Shown here: positions 29,427 to 38,164 of the stretch, piece by piece
How positions within the stretch are numbered: the stretch's first letter is position 1
Layout: each line of letters opens with the position of its first letter
The notes under the pieces: model-generated
What the model was told of the DNA's origin: nothing
The model's input: the letters and a program-made list of their open reading frames with translations, nothing else
The model's database searches: none
Source of the DNA: Jannaschia sp. S6380
GTDB lineage: Bacteria > Pseudomonadota > Alphaproteobacteria > Rhodobacterales > Rhodobacteraceae
Reading direction: 5' to 3'
NCBI RefSeq assembly: GCF_023015695.1
Contig: NZ_JALKAS010000002.1
Span: 392,501 to 456,500 of the forward strand
DNA: 64,000 nt
Translations under genes and position numbers: made by a program

Positions 29427-30728
29427 CTAGAAACGCAGGTCGAGGCGGCCGCCGGGAACAGGGGTCGGCCGGCGGGCCGCGATGTCGGGGTGTTCCGGCT
29501 CGACGATGTCGGCCGCGTCCGCCTGGTGGTGCTCGGCCCGGGCCGGACGGTCCTCGCCCCCGCGACGCTGTCCGGTTCCAATGTCGATGGAGCCAAGGGT
29601 GACGCCGTCGGCCAGGAGCGATCGGTGCAATCCTTCGAGGTGACGCCGGACCGCTTCGACTGACTCGGGTCGCTCGATCAGGACGGCGAGGTGCAGTCCG
29701 CGCTCGGTCGTGTTCAGTGTCAGCCGCAGGCGCCCGAGCTCGGCCGGCGCCAGTTCCAACTCCGTGCTCAGGTCGCCGTCGCCTGCGCGCAGCTCCACGC
29801 CGTCACCGTTGACGCCGCGGAGAAGCTGGCCGATCCGCTGGGGAACGTCCTGCCGAAGCTCCGCCAGCAGAACGGGTCGGGCGCCGTCCTGGCTATCCAT
29901 GCGGGTCGCGCCGGAGACTGCCCCGACGGACCAATCGCGCGGGATGGCATCCGGGTCGGCGGGTCGGTTCGCCGCCAGTTCCGTCAAGAGCGCGGTCAAG
30001 TCGGGCGACAGGGTCGGGCGGGCGGATTTTGCCAAGACGGCTGCGTCTTGCGGAAGGGCGAAATCGGTTGCGGCCCGGGCCGAGCCGGCCTGCGTCGCGT
30101 TGGACGGATCCGGGCCGTCGGCGGCTGAAGGCGAGGTGCGGGGGTCTTCGGCGCGCGCCATGACGGGTTTGGCGACCGTGCCGGCATGTCCGACCGCCGG
30201 ACCGACACGTGATGCGGAAACATGAGCAGGATCGGCTGCATGTATCGCCGCCGTGCCCGACCCGGACGGCAGCGTTTGTCTGGCGTCCGGCCCGATGTTC
30301 CGATCGATCGTTCCCGGCCGGTCCGCCCCGGCCGCCCCCGACCGACCCGCAAGCAGTCCGTCGATGCCATCCTTGGCGGCATGGATGCCGAACGGGAGGG
30401 CCGGAACCGGTGGCACGGCATCCGCGGCGTCCCGATGTCCGCCATCGGGCACGAGCCGATCCAGGATTGCGGAATCGTCCATCTCGGGTTGGTCGGGATC
30501 GGCATCGGTCCCTTCCGGTTCGGCTTCGCCCGGTTCGGCATCTTCGGTCGGGGCGGTATCCGCCCTTGGCCCGCCAGCCATGGCCTCGCCAATCGCGAAC
30601 ATGGCGCGAAACTCCGAAGCGGCGGTTTCGCCTGCAGACGTATCAGGGGTCTCCCGCGTCCGCGCGTCGCCGCGGGATGGGGCGGGTTTCGGGCCCGTGG
30701 GAACGAGCATGGCGGCAATCTCGGGCAT
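29427..30728 (-). CDS. fliK: Flagellar hook-length control protein FliK
   Basis: This 433-aa protein has a long low-complexity N-terminal region rich in Pro, Ala, Asp and Gly (about residues 1-290). A compact C-terminal Flg_hook domain follows (about 300-395), recognised by ELRAGDGDLSTELELAPAELGRLRLTL (27 residues, about 315-341) and the PESVEAVRRHLEGLHRSLLADGV stretch. This is the secreted molecular ruler that switches export from hook to filament substrates. N-terminal sequence is poorly conserved in the family; identification rests on the C-terminal domain and the flgD neighbour. Confidence 0.88.
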   Translation of the reverse strand: MPEIAAMLVPTGPKPAPSRGDARTRETPDTSAGETAASEFRAMFAIGEAMAGGPRADTAPTEDAEPGEAEPEGTDADPDQPEMDDSAILDRLVPDGGHRDAADAVPPVPALPFGIHAAKDGIDGLLAGRSGAAGADRPGTIDRNIGPDARQTLPSGSGTAAIHAADPAHVSASRVGPAVGHAGTVAKPVMARAEDPRTSPSAADGPDPSNATQAGSARAATDFALPQDAAVLAKSARPTLSPDLTALLTELAANRPADPDAIPRDWSVGAVSGATRMDSQDGARPVLLAELRQDVPQRIGQLLRGVNGDGVELRAGDGDLSTELELAPAELGRLRLTLNTTERGLHLAVLIERPESVEAVRRHLEGLHRSLLADGVTLGSIDIGTGQRRGGEDRPARAEHHQADAADIVEPEHPDIAARRPTPVPGGRLDLRF

Positions 30729-30845
30729 GGGTCCTCCGACGAGGGGAATCGGTTCACCGACACAGGGCTAAGGCGCCCGCGTTACGAATTCCTTTACTCG
30801 CAGGTGATCCATTGACGCCGACGCATCGCGGAAAAGGAGAGACGG

Positions 30846-31127
30846 ATGATTCCGACGTCGGCTTCCATCAATGTGGCGGCGCCGAATGCCACGGCCACCC
30901 TGTCGCCCTCCCGACAGGACGCCCTGCGCGCGCAGGCCACCGAACTCGAGGCATTTCTCTTCGCGGAGATGTTGCGCGTCTCGGGGACCGGGTCGCCGTC
31001 GCCCTCAGGGGGCGGCGAGACGCAGTTCGACAGCTTCCTGCGGCAGTCGCAGGCCGAAGCGGTCGCCGCCAGCGGCCGGACGGGCCTTGCGGAGGCGATC
31101 TACCGGTCGCTGGTACGCGCCGTTTGA
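30846..31127 (+). CDS. FlgJ N-terminal-like rod-binding protein
   Basis: This 93-aa protein matches the rod-binding (FlgJ N-terminal) domain: LRAQATELEAFLFAEMLRVSG (about residues 27-47), then a QFDSFLRQSQAEAVAASGRTGLAEAIYRSL segment (about 60-89). It lacks the muramidase domain of enterobacterial FlgJ, as is usual in alphaproteobacteria, where a separate lytic transglycosylase supplies that activity. It is divergent from fliK across 117 bp and ends 7 bp from the stop of a transglycosylase-like lipoprotein gene. A GGAGAGACGG ribosome-binding site precedes ATG. Confidence 0.78.
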   Translation: MIPTSASINVAAPNATATLSPSRQDALRAQATELEAFLFAEMLRVSGTGSPSPSGGGETQFDSFLRQSQAEAVAASGRTGLAEAIYRSLVRAV

Positions 31128-31134
31128 GGCAGGC

Positions 31135-31716
31135 TCAGCTGCAGCGCGGCAGCTGCTGGCGGTACATTTCGGCGCGCCCCTCGATCTCGCCCGCGATACG
31201 GACGAGCCATGGCTTGCCGTTATAAGTGCCGCGTCGATACCCGGTCCGGCCGTCGTGATAGGCCAGGTACTGGTTGCGCGCGTCGGCCAGCGAAATGCCC
31301 AGTTCGCGCTGCGTCTGCACCATATACCAGCCCATGAAGTCCGTGGCGTCGCGGATGTCGTCGCGACGCGACCGTCGGCCACCCTCCTGAAGTTGATATT
31401 CCTTCCAGGTCGCATCGAGCGCCTGCGAATAGCCGAACGCGCTGCTCTGACGGCCGACCGGAATCACGCCCAGGGAATAGCGCAGCGGTGTTCGCGCATC
31501 CGATATGAACTTCGATTCCTGATAGATGGTCGCCATCTGGACGTGGACGGGCACGCCCCATTTTCGTTCGGCCGCCCTGAAGGCCCGCAGATATCCGGGC
31601 CGTTGCGCCAGGATGGAACAGGCGTCGTCCAGGTTCCGCGGGGCACGCCCCTCACTGCCACCCCCGCCGCACGCGGCCAGAAGAAGCAGACAGCCGATCT
31701 GCACAAGTCGTTTCAT
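31135..31716 (-). CDS. Lytic-transglycosylase-like lipoprotein
   Basis: This 193-aa lipoprotein has signal sequence and lipobox LLLLAAC (acylated Cys at residue 16) followed by a Gly linker. The domain resembles SLT-type transglycosylases: a candidate catalytic glutamate in ATIYQESKF (about residue 67), then SSAFGYSQALDATW (about 92-105) in the position of the usual GLMQ-type motif, and ATDFMGWYM. It should cut peptidoglycan from the inner face of an outer- or inner-membrane-anchored location. Tail-to-tail placement with the FlgJ-like gene raises the possibility of a flagellar rod function, but general cell-wall turnover is equally likely. Confidence 0.78.
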   Translation of the reverse strand: MKRLVQIGCLLLLAACGGGGSEGRAPRNLDDACSILAQRPGYLRAFRAAERKWGVPVHVQMATIYQESKFISDARTPLRYSLGVIPVGRQSSAFGYSQALDATWKEYQLQEGGRRSRRDDIRDATDFMGWYMVQTQRELGISLADARNQYLAYHDGRTGYRRGTYNGKPWLVRIAGEIEGRAEMYRQQLPRCS

Positions 31717-31793
31717 GATTTCACTGCCCGGTCTTATTGATCTTACCGATTTTCTGGAAGTCTAGCGCATCCGGGGGCGGTCTGCCAATCGTC

Positions 31794-32675
31794 TCAGACG
31801 AAGAAGGCCAGGATAAGGGGCAGCGTGCCGATCGACAGGATCGTCGACACGACGACCATGCCCGCGACGGGCTCCGCCTTCGCCCCGTACTTGAGCGCCA
31901 GAAGATAAGACGTGACGGCTACCGGCGTGGCCAGTTGCACGGTCAGAACCGCGGTCGTCACCTCGTCCAGCGCGAACGCGGATGCGGTGACCAGCGCCAA
32001 ACCGGTACAGACCGCCACCTTGACCAGCGACAGGCCCGCCACCGGCAGGAACGCCGCCGGCCGGATCCGCGCGACGGCGACGCCCAACGTGATGAGCATC
32101 AGCGGAATGCCCATTTGCCCCACCAGCGTCAGCGCCTCGAATGCGACCGCGGGCACGGACCAGTCGCGCCAGAGGAACAGCGCGCCCAGCAGGGTCGCGG
32201 CCACCATCGGCTCGCGAAGGGCACGGGCCGGGCTGGCACTGCCGGCGACGATCATCAGGCCGACCGTGAACTGCAGGATCGCCGAGACCGAGAACACCAC
32301 CACCGCATATCCCAAACCCGCCTGCCCGAAGGCCAGCAGGGCCAGGGGCAGGCCCAGGTTTCCGGTATTGCCGAAGACCAGCGGGGCCCAATACGTTCGC
32401 CGGTCGAGACCCAGGGCGAGGCAGATTGCCCCAAAGGCCGCCAGTATGCCGGCATAGGCGGCAAGCGCGGCCATCGCCAAACGTCCGGCCGCGTCGGCCT
32501 CCACCTCGCCGCCGGCAAGCGCCACGAAGATCAGGCAAGGGATCGCCAGCGTCATCGCCAGCCGCGTGACGAAGACCGTATCGTAGTCGTAGCCCAGCCG
32601 GACCCAGGCAAAGCCGATGGCCGCCAGCAGGAAGACGGGCGCGACGATCTGAAGGACTGTAAAGGCCAGAGTCAC
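31794..32675 (-). CDS. AEC-family transporter (auxin efflux carrier family)
   Basis: This 293-aa membrane protein has about ten hydrophobic segments in two five-helix repeats. The family-typical NTGNLGLPLALLAFGQAGLGYAV (about residues 103-125) contains the broken-helix Asn-Pro region of AEC permeases. A second half-repeat around GIPLMLITLGVAVA (about 195-208) matches the crossover helix. Bacterial members transport small organic acids such as malate or malonate, and some are efflux proteins; the substrate here is unknown. It is divergent from hspQ across 85 bp. Confidence 0.85.
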   Translation of the reverse strand: MTLAFTVLQIVAPVFLLAAIGFAWVRLGYDYDTVFVTRLAMTLAIPCLIFVALAGGEVEADAAGRLAMAALAAYAGILAAFGAICLALGLDRRTYWAPLVFGNTGNLGLPLALLAFGQAGLGYAVVVFSVSAILQFTVGLMIVAGSASPARALREPMVAATLLGALFLWRDWSVPAVAFEALTLVGQMGIPLMLITLGVAVARIRPAAFLPVAGLSLVKVAVCTGLALVTASAFALDEVTTAVLTVQLATPVAVTSYLLALKYGAKAEPVAGMVVVSTILSIGTLPLILAFFV

Positions 32676-32760
32676 AGTATGTTTCCATGGTTTTGACCGC
32701 GCGCCAATTTACAACCCGCCGCTCTGCGGGATAGAAATGAGGCGGGAAAAGGGCAATGCC

Positions 32761-33087
32761 ATGCTGAAGAACGAAGCCAAGTACGGCCTCGGAGAGGTCG
32801 TTCGTCACAAGAAACACCCCTTCCGGGGGGTGATCTTCGACGTGGACGCCGTCTTCTCGAATACGGAAGAATGGTATGACGCGATCCCGCAGGACAGCCG
32901 CCCGCGCAAGGATCAGCCGTTCTATCACCTTCTGGCCGAGAATGACGAAAGCTACTACGTGGCTTACGTCTCGGAACAGAACCTGACGCTTGACCGCTCG
33001 GGCGAGCCGGTCACGCATCCCGACCTGGGCGACCTCTTCGGGGCGTTCGACGGTCGACAGTATCCGCTGCATTTCGACCTGAACTGA
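32761..33087 (+). CDS. hspQ: Heat shock protein HspQ (YccV-like)
   Basis: This 108-aa protein has the YccV-like domain: KYGLGEVVRHKKHPFRGVIFDVD (about residues 7-29), NTEEWYDAI, then QPFYHLLAENDESYYVAYVSEQNL (about 59-82). In E. coli HspQ is a Lon specificity-enhancing factor and was first described as binding hemimethylated DNA. Cytoplasmic. I chose the ATG at 32761 after AAAGGG, giving the usual family length; an upstream ATG (32737) would add eight residues. Confidence 0.92.
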   Translation: MLKNEAKYGLGEVVRHKKHPFRGVIFDVDAVFSNTEEWYDAIPQDSRPRKDQPFYHLLAENDESYYVAYVSEQNLTLDRSGEPVTHPDLGDLFGAFDGRQYPLHFDLN

Positions 33088-33163
33088 GGTTCGGGCTTAA
33101 GCCGATCTTCACGTTCGACGGCGAAACCTGCTCCACGACGGGGTGGAACGGGCGCAGGACGGC

Positions 33164-35230
33164 ATGGACGGATCGGGTATCGAGACCGCCTATCAGGAGG
33201 AGCGGCGGCGCAGGCTCGCCGCGGAACGCACGCTGGACCACGTTCGCCGGGAACTCGCGCAGGCGCATTCGGCGCTCGTGGCCAATTCCGACCGCCTTTC
33301 GCGACGCTACCTGTCGGAACGGGAAGAGAATCTGCGCCTGTCCGAACGCCAGCAGGGCGTGCTGGCGCAGCGACGGGAGGCCGCCAAGCGCGCCGATCGC
33401 GCGCGCCGCCGCCTGTGGCATGCGCTGGAGGCGATGCGCGACGGGTTCGCCGTCTTCGACGCGTCAGGCCGACTCGTCGCCGCGAACCATGTCTATCTGG
33501 GCCTGTTCGACGGGGCGTCCGGCCTGGGTCCGGGCGTCCATGCGCAGGAGATATTCGCCGGTGCGGCCGAGGAGGGGGCCTTCGATATCGGCGATGCCTC
33601 GCCCGAGGCCTGGGCGCATGCGCAGGTCGCCCGTTGGCATGCGGAAATCGTCCCGCCCCAGATTCTGCACCATTATGACGGGCGGATCCTGCGGTTTCAG
33701 GACCGGCGGGCGCCGGACGGCGATGTGGTCTCGCTGGTGCTGGACGTCACCGAGGATCGCACGCGCGAGGCCGCGTTGATCGATGCGCGCGACGCGGCCG
33801 AACGGACGGCGCGGATCAAGGCCGATTTCCTGGCCCGGATGAGCCACGAGATACGGACGCCGATGAACGGGATCCTCGGCATGACGCGCATGCTGATCGA
33901 CGAGGGGCCCGGAGGGGAGGCCGGCTTGCTTGCGCGGACGATCCACGACTCGGCCGATGCGTTGCTGACCATCGTCAACGACACGCTCGACGTGTCTCGG
34001 TTGAACGCGGACAGGCTGACCCTGCGCGAGGCACCCTTCGATCTGGAGCGGCTGCTGGGCGACTGCCTGCGGTTGGCCGGCGCCGGGGCGCGGCCCGGTG
34101 TCGCCGTCGCGCTGGACTGTCCGATCGGCTTGCCGGGCACGGTCCGGGGCGATGCGGGGCGTGTCCGCCAAATCGTGATGAACCTTCTGGGCAACGCGGC
34201 GAAGTTCACGCAGGTCGGCTCGATCGTCCTGCGCGTGGCCCGGGTGGATGCCGATCCGACCCAATTCGCAATCACCGTCGAGGATACCGGCCCCGGGATT
34301 GCCGACAGCGATCGCGATGCCGTGTTCGAGGCATTCGGACAGGGCGACCTGTCCGAGGATACGATGCGCGAGGGAACGGGCCTCGGGCTGACGATCTCGC
34401 GGGGGCTGGCCGAACGGATGGGCGGAACGCTGACCCTGCAGCCGGACACGGGTTCAGGTGCGATCTTCACGCTGGTTCTGCCATTGCCGTCTCAGACGGC
34501 CGGCCTAGGCCCGGACGATTTCCCCCGGCGTCTGGCGCTGTCGCCCGGCGGGGGGGTGCAGGCTGACCTGATCGGTCGGCAGCTCGCGGCAGCGGGCATC
34601 GCCGTGACGTCCGACGTCGCCGGCGCCGCGCATGTCCTGCTGCCAATGGCACTTCCCGAGACGGCGCAGCGGCAAGTTCTGGCCAAGATGACACCCGGGG
34701 CGAGGCTGGTCGCCCTCGGCCCAGGCGGTGACGCGGCGGCGGAGGTGATGGAGCGGGCCGGCGCGATCCTTCCGCCGCCCTTCGCCTGGGCCGATCTCGT
34801 TTCGGCCTTCGGGGCCGAACGCCAGGCCGGCGCGGAGCCGGACGACCGGCCGCGGATCCTTCTGGCCGACGACAATGCGACGAACCGTCTGCTTCTGGAC
34901 CGGATGTTGAAGGACACCCCTTACCAGGTGGAACTGGCCGCCGGCGGCGCCGAGGCGATCGCGGCGGCGCGGCGGGCCCGGCCGGATGTCGCCGTGCTCG
35001 ACATCTCAATGCCGGATGTCGACGGCTTTGAGGTGGCCGCCGCGCTTCAGGAGTTGCCGGGCCCGGCCGTTCCGATCCTCGCGCTGACGGCCCATGTCGG
35101 CGCCGAGATGACGACGCGGTTGCGGAACGCCGGCTTCGCCGCACATCTGACCAAGCCACTTTGCAAGGATGCGCTGCTCGAGGCGGTCGCGGCGGCTCTC
35201 AGCCCAGCGTCACCCGATAGTGTCCCGTGA
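33164..35230 (+). CDS. Soluble hybrid sensor histidine kinase with C-terminal receiver
   Basis: This 688-aa protein has no membrane segment. An N-terminal coiled coil (about residues 1-90, rich in Arg/Glu/Gln) leads to a PAS-like domain (about 90-205). HisKA follows with the phospho-acceptor H228 in MSHEIRTPMNG, then HATPase_c with NLLGNAAKFT, EDTGPGI and GTGLGLTIS (about 340-425). A degenerate receiver-like region lacking the phospho-acceptor Asp comes next (about 450-555). The C-terminal receiver begins RILLADDNATN and has D613 in VAVLDISMPD and Lys in LTKPL. Phosphorelay His to Asp within the chain is expected; the downstream partner is not encoded nearby. An upstream in-frame GTG at 33143 is possible. 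The 3' end overlaps the convergent asparaginase gene by 32 nt. Confidence 0.88.
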   Translation: MDGSGIETAYQEERRRRLAAERTLDHVRRELAQAHSALVANSDRLSRRYLSEREENLRLSERQQGVLAQRREAAKRADRARRRLWHALEAMRDGFAVFDASGRLVAANHVYLGLFDGASGLGPGVHAQEIFAGAAEEGAFDIGDASPEAWAHAQVARWHAEIVPPQILHHYDGRILRFQDRRAPDGDVVSLVLDVTEDRTREAALIDARDAAERTARIKADFLARMSHEIRTPMNGILGMTRMLIDEGPGGEAGLLARTIHDSADALLTIVNDTLDVSRLNADRLTLREAPFDLERLLGDCLRLAGAGARPGVAVALDCPIGLPGTVRGDAGRVRQIVMNLLGNAAKFTQVGSIVLRVARVDADPTQFAITVEDTGPGIADSDRDAVFEAFGQGDLSEDTMREGTGLGLTISRGLAERMGGTLTLQPDTGSGAIFTLVLPLPSQTAGLGPDDFPRRLALSPGGGVQADLIGRQLAAAGIAVTSDVAGAAHVLLPMALPETAQRQVLAKMTPGARLVALGPGGDAAAEVMERAGAILPPPFAWADLVSAFGAERQAGAEPDDRPRILLADDNATNRLLLDRMLKDTPYQVELAAGGAEAIAAARRARPDVAVLDISMPDVDGFEVAAALQELPGPAVPILALTAHVGAEMTTRLRNAGFAAHLTKPLCKDALLEAVAAALSPASPDSVP

Positions 35231-36194
35231 CCGTATCCCGGCAGTTGCGGATCGGCCCCACGGTCAGGCGCTTCGCGACCGGTGCCCCTGCGTCAAGGAC
35301 GCCCAGACGGACAAGCAGCGCGGCGATCACCCCTTCGGCCGCACGCGTTCCGCCATCGACGATCTTGAGCGCGATGCCCCGGTCCAGTTCCGGCACGATC
35401 GCGACGAAGACGGCCTCCGCCCCCGTCTTGACCGCGACGCGCCCATCCATCGCGCGCATCAGATCGGTGCAGGCCCGACCTTCGCCCGCGACCAGTTCCG
35501 GCTGCGCGCCCATCGCGCGGGTCAGCCGCGCCATCGCGTCGGCCCGCGCATCCGCGCCTTCGCGGGCGGCGGCGAAACGACCCATCGCGGTACCCAGCGC
35601 ATCCAGGCGCGTGGCGAAGTTGGGGGCCGAACAGCCGTCGATCCCGAAGCCGGGGCTTTCCATGCCGGTCACCTCCTCGAAGGCGCGGCGCACAGCCTGT
35701 TGGACGGGGTGATCGGGGTCGGCATATTCCGGCCCGGCACCCAGATGGCGCGCCAGGGTCAGGAACCCTGCGTGCTTGCCCGAACAGTTGTTATGAAGCT
35801 GACACGGACCCGCGTCTGCGCGGATCAGATCCGCCTTGGCCGCGTCCGAATAGGGCATGTGCGATCCGCAGCGCAGATCGCTCTCGGTCAGGCCCAGGTC
35901 GGACAGCCAGGCCGCCACCTCTCCGGTGTGGATCTCGGCGCCCTGGTGGGATGCGCAGGCCAGGGCCAGGCGCCGGTCGTCCAGATCGCGCCCGGCGCCC
36001 GACTCCAGAAGTGGCAGCGCCTGGATCATCTTGCAGGACGAACGCGGATAGATCACCGTCGACGGGTCGCCCCAGGCTTCCACGATCCCGCCCGATCCGT
36101 CGCATATGACCGCATGACCGCGATGCACCGATTCGATCCGGTCCCCGCGGACCACCTGCATCAGATCGACCGCCCCGTCGTTCACCTCGGCCAT
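35199..36194 (-). CDS. L-asparaginase, Rhizobium etli (AnsA/ReAV) type
   Basis: This 331-aa protein is of the asparaginase II class (PF06089), unrelated to E. coli AnsB. Candidate catalytic residues fit the S-x2-K plus Ser pattern of ReAV: S52 and K55 in PRSSCKM and S82 in ACASHQG. The zinc site is seen as C137-x2-K140 in NNCSGKH and the Cys in DGCSAPNF. It hydrolyses L-asparagine to aspartate and ammonia in the cytoplasm. The start is at MAEVNDGAVDLM; ten residues upstream are possible. Family assignment is firm, kinetic class is not. Confidence 0.88.
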   Translation of the reverse strand: MAEVNDGAVDLMQVVRGDRIESVHRGHAVICDGSGGIVEAWGDPSTVIYPRSSCKMIQALPLLESGAGRDLDDRRLALACASHQGAEIHTGEVAAWLSDLGLTESDLRCGSHMPYSDAAKADLIRADAGPCQLHNNCSGKHAGFLTLARHLGAGPEYADPDHPVQQAVRRAFEEVTGMESPGFGIDGCSAPNFATRLDALGTAMGRFAAAREGADARADAMARLTRAMGAQPELVAGEGRACTDLMRAMDGRVAVKTGAEAVFVAIVPELDRGIALKIVDGGTRAAEGVIAALLVRLGVLDAGAPVAKRLTVGPIRNCRDTVTGHYRVTLG

Positions 36195-36354
36195 GTGTCC
36201 TCCATGCGCGAAAACTTGCCGCACGGGCTTTCCGAGCGGGTTCGCGTCGGGCTATCACTGCGGCGCAATATTGGGAACCGCGCGACCCGGGTTCGCCAAG
36301 CCCGGACCAACCGGGCGATCGGGGCCGCAACAGGCGACAGAGGCTGAGACAGTG

Positions 36355-36876
36355 ATGATTTCTAAGGCGATCGGTACGGCAATCCTGGCGCTGGCACTGA
36401 CGGTGCCCGCTTACGCGCAGGACAGCTCCAACCGCGTGAACACCGAAACCGACTGGTCCGTCTTCGTCGAGGACAACCCGACCCAGTGCTGGATCGTCTC
36501 GGCCCCCAAGTCCATCCGCAACACGCGCGACGGACGCGAGGTCGCCGCACGTCGCGGCGATATCCGCCTGTTCGTCAGCTATTGGCCCGGATCGGACAAG
36601 AAGGGCGAGGTCTCCGCGACCGGCGGCTATCCCTATGCCGACGGATCGACCGTGACGCTTGAGATCGGGTCCGACCGGTTCGAACTGTTCACCGATAACG
36701 AGTTGGCCTGGGCGGCCTCGCCCGAGGAGGACGCGCGGATCATCGCCGCGATGAAGCGCGGTGCCAGCGCCGTGGTCTCCGGTCAGTCGGGCCGCGGCAC
36801 CCGGACCGAGGACACGTTCAGCCTGCTGGGCTTTACCGCGGCCGTGGCCGATGCCGAACAGCGCTGCGGCGGCTGA
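36355..36876 (+). CDS. IalB-like (invasion-associated locus B family) periplasmic protein
   Basis: This 173-aa protein has a signal peptide (about residues 1-22, ending VPAYAQ). Recognisable IalB-family stretches are WSVFVEDNPTQCWIVSAP (about 34-51), a beta-rich middle with DIRLFVSYWPG, then a C-terminal TEDTFSLLGFTAAVADAEQRCGG. The two Cys (about residues 45 and 171) are placed for a disulfide. The family is named from Bartonella invasion but is common in free-living alphaproteobacteria with no demonstrated role. GTG 36352 directly before ATG is an alternative start. Confidence 0.82.
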   Translation: MISKAIGTAILALALTVPAYAQDSSNRVNTETDWSVFVEDNPTQCWIVSAPKSIRNTRDGREVAARRGDIRLFVSYWPGSDKKGEVSATGGYPYADGSTVTLEIGSDRFELFTDNELAWAASPEEDARIIAAMKRGASAVVSGQSGRGTRTEDTFSLLGFTAAVADAEQRCGG

Positions 36877-36942
36877 TCCGCCATTTGTGATTCGCGGCGG
36901 GCGTCCCTATATGGGGCGCCCGTTCCCGTTCCGGAGGCCCCG

Positions 36943-38121
36943 ATGCAAGCGCCCATCACGCAGGACGTCCACACGATCCCCCGCAAGGCGCCCGAGGGGG
37001 GGAAGCCGAACCTGATCGGCCTGACGCGGGTGCAGTTGCGCGACGCGTTGATCGCGATGGGCACGCCGGAACGCCAGGCGAAGATGCGGACGGGGCAGCT
37101 TTGGCAATGGCTGTATCACTGGGGGGTGCGCGATTTCGGGGCGATGACGAACCTCGCCAAGGATTTCCGCGCCCTGCTGGCGGAGCATTTCGTGATCGAA
37201 CTGCCCGAGGTGGTCACGCGCCAGATCTCCGACGACGGCACGCGCAAATATCTGGTCCGCATCGCCGGCGGACATGAGGTCGAGGTGGTCTACATCCCGG
37301 AGGAGGGACGCGGCACGCTTTGCGTCTCCAGCCAGGTGGGCTGCACGCTGACCTGTTCGTTCTGCCACACCGGGACGCAGAAGCTGGTCCGCAACCTGAC
37401 GGCGGGCGAGATCGTGGGCCAGGTCATGCTGGCGCGCGACGACCTGGGCGAATGGCCCGAGCCGGGTCAGGGCACGGGCGAGAACGGGCCGCGGCTTCTG
37501 TCGAACATCGTGCTGATGGGGATGGGCGAGCCGCTCTACAACTTCGAAAACGTCCGCGACGCGATGAAGATCGTGATGGACGGCGAGGGGATCGCGCTCG
37601 GCCGTCGCCGCATCACGCTGTCGACCTCGGGCGTCGTCCCCGAGATCGCGCGCACCGCCGAGGAGATCGGCTGCCTTCTGGCCGTCAGCTTTCATGCGAC
37701 GACGGATGCCGTTCGTGACAAGTTGGTGCCGATCAACAAGCGGTGGAACGTCGAAACGCTGCTGGACGCGCTGCGCGAGTACCCCAAGGCCACCAACAGC
37801 GAGCGGATCACCTTCGAATACGTCATGCTGGACGGCGTGAACGACAGCGACGCGGACGCGCACCGGCTTGTCGAACTGCTCGATGGCATTCCGGCCAAGG
37901 TGAATCTGATTCCGTTCAACGAATGGCCCGGTGCGCCCTACAGGCGGTCGTCGAACAACCGTATCCGCGCTTTCGCGACGATCCTGATGCAGGCGGGCTA
38001 TGCCAGCCCGATTCGCACGCCGCGGGGCGAGGATATCATGGCCGCCTGCGGACAGCTCAAGTCGGCGACGGAACGGTCGCGGAAATCGCGCGCCCAGATC
38101 GCCGCGGAGGCGGGGCTTTAG
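36943..38121 (+). CDS. rlmN: Dual-specificity 23S rRNA m2A2503 / tRNA m2A37 methyltransferase RlmN
   Basis: This 392-aa radical-SAM enzyme has the CxxxCxxC cluster at C134, C138 and C141 ([12 protein letters not shown]). The N-terminal helical domain ([17 protein letters not shown], about 49-65) binds RNA. The conserved [17 protein letters not shown] (about 188-204) and [11 protein letters not shown] contact SAM. The C-terminal AACGQL segment holds the Cys that forms the methyl-cysteine relay. Cytoplasmic. A 9-bp hairpin (36899-36921) lies in the short gap after the IalB-like gene. Confidence 0.95.
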   Translation: MQAPITQDVHTIPRKAPEGGKPNLIGLTRVQLRDALIAMGTPERQAKMRTGQLWQWLYHWGVRDFGAMTNLAKDFRALLAEHFVIELPEVVTRQISDDGTRKYLVRIAGGHEVEVVYIPEEGRGTLCVSSQVGCTLTCSFCHTGTQKLVRNLTAGEIVGQVMLARDDLGEWPEPGQGTGENGPRLLSNIVLMGMGEPLYNFENVRDAMKIVMDGEGIALGRRRITLSTSGVVPEIARTAEEIGCLLAVSFHATTDAVRDKLVPINKRWNVETLLDALREYPKATNSERITFEYVMLDGVNDSDADAHRLVELLDGIPAKVNLIPFNEWPGAPYRRSSNNRIRAFATILMQAGYASPIRTPRGEDIMAACGQLKSATERSRKSRAQIAAEAGL

Positions 38122-38164
38122 CGGGCGGCAAACCGGCCGGGCGGCGTTTTGTCCGGACGCGGCA

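Noticed and set aside
36899..36921. 9-bp hairpin (one wobble) before rlmN as a terminator or riboswitch
   Set aside because: No U-tract follows and the loop TATAT shows no known aptamer. It may be an incidental GC-rich hairpin.
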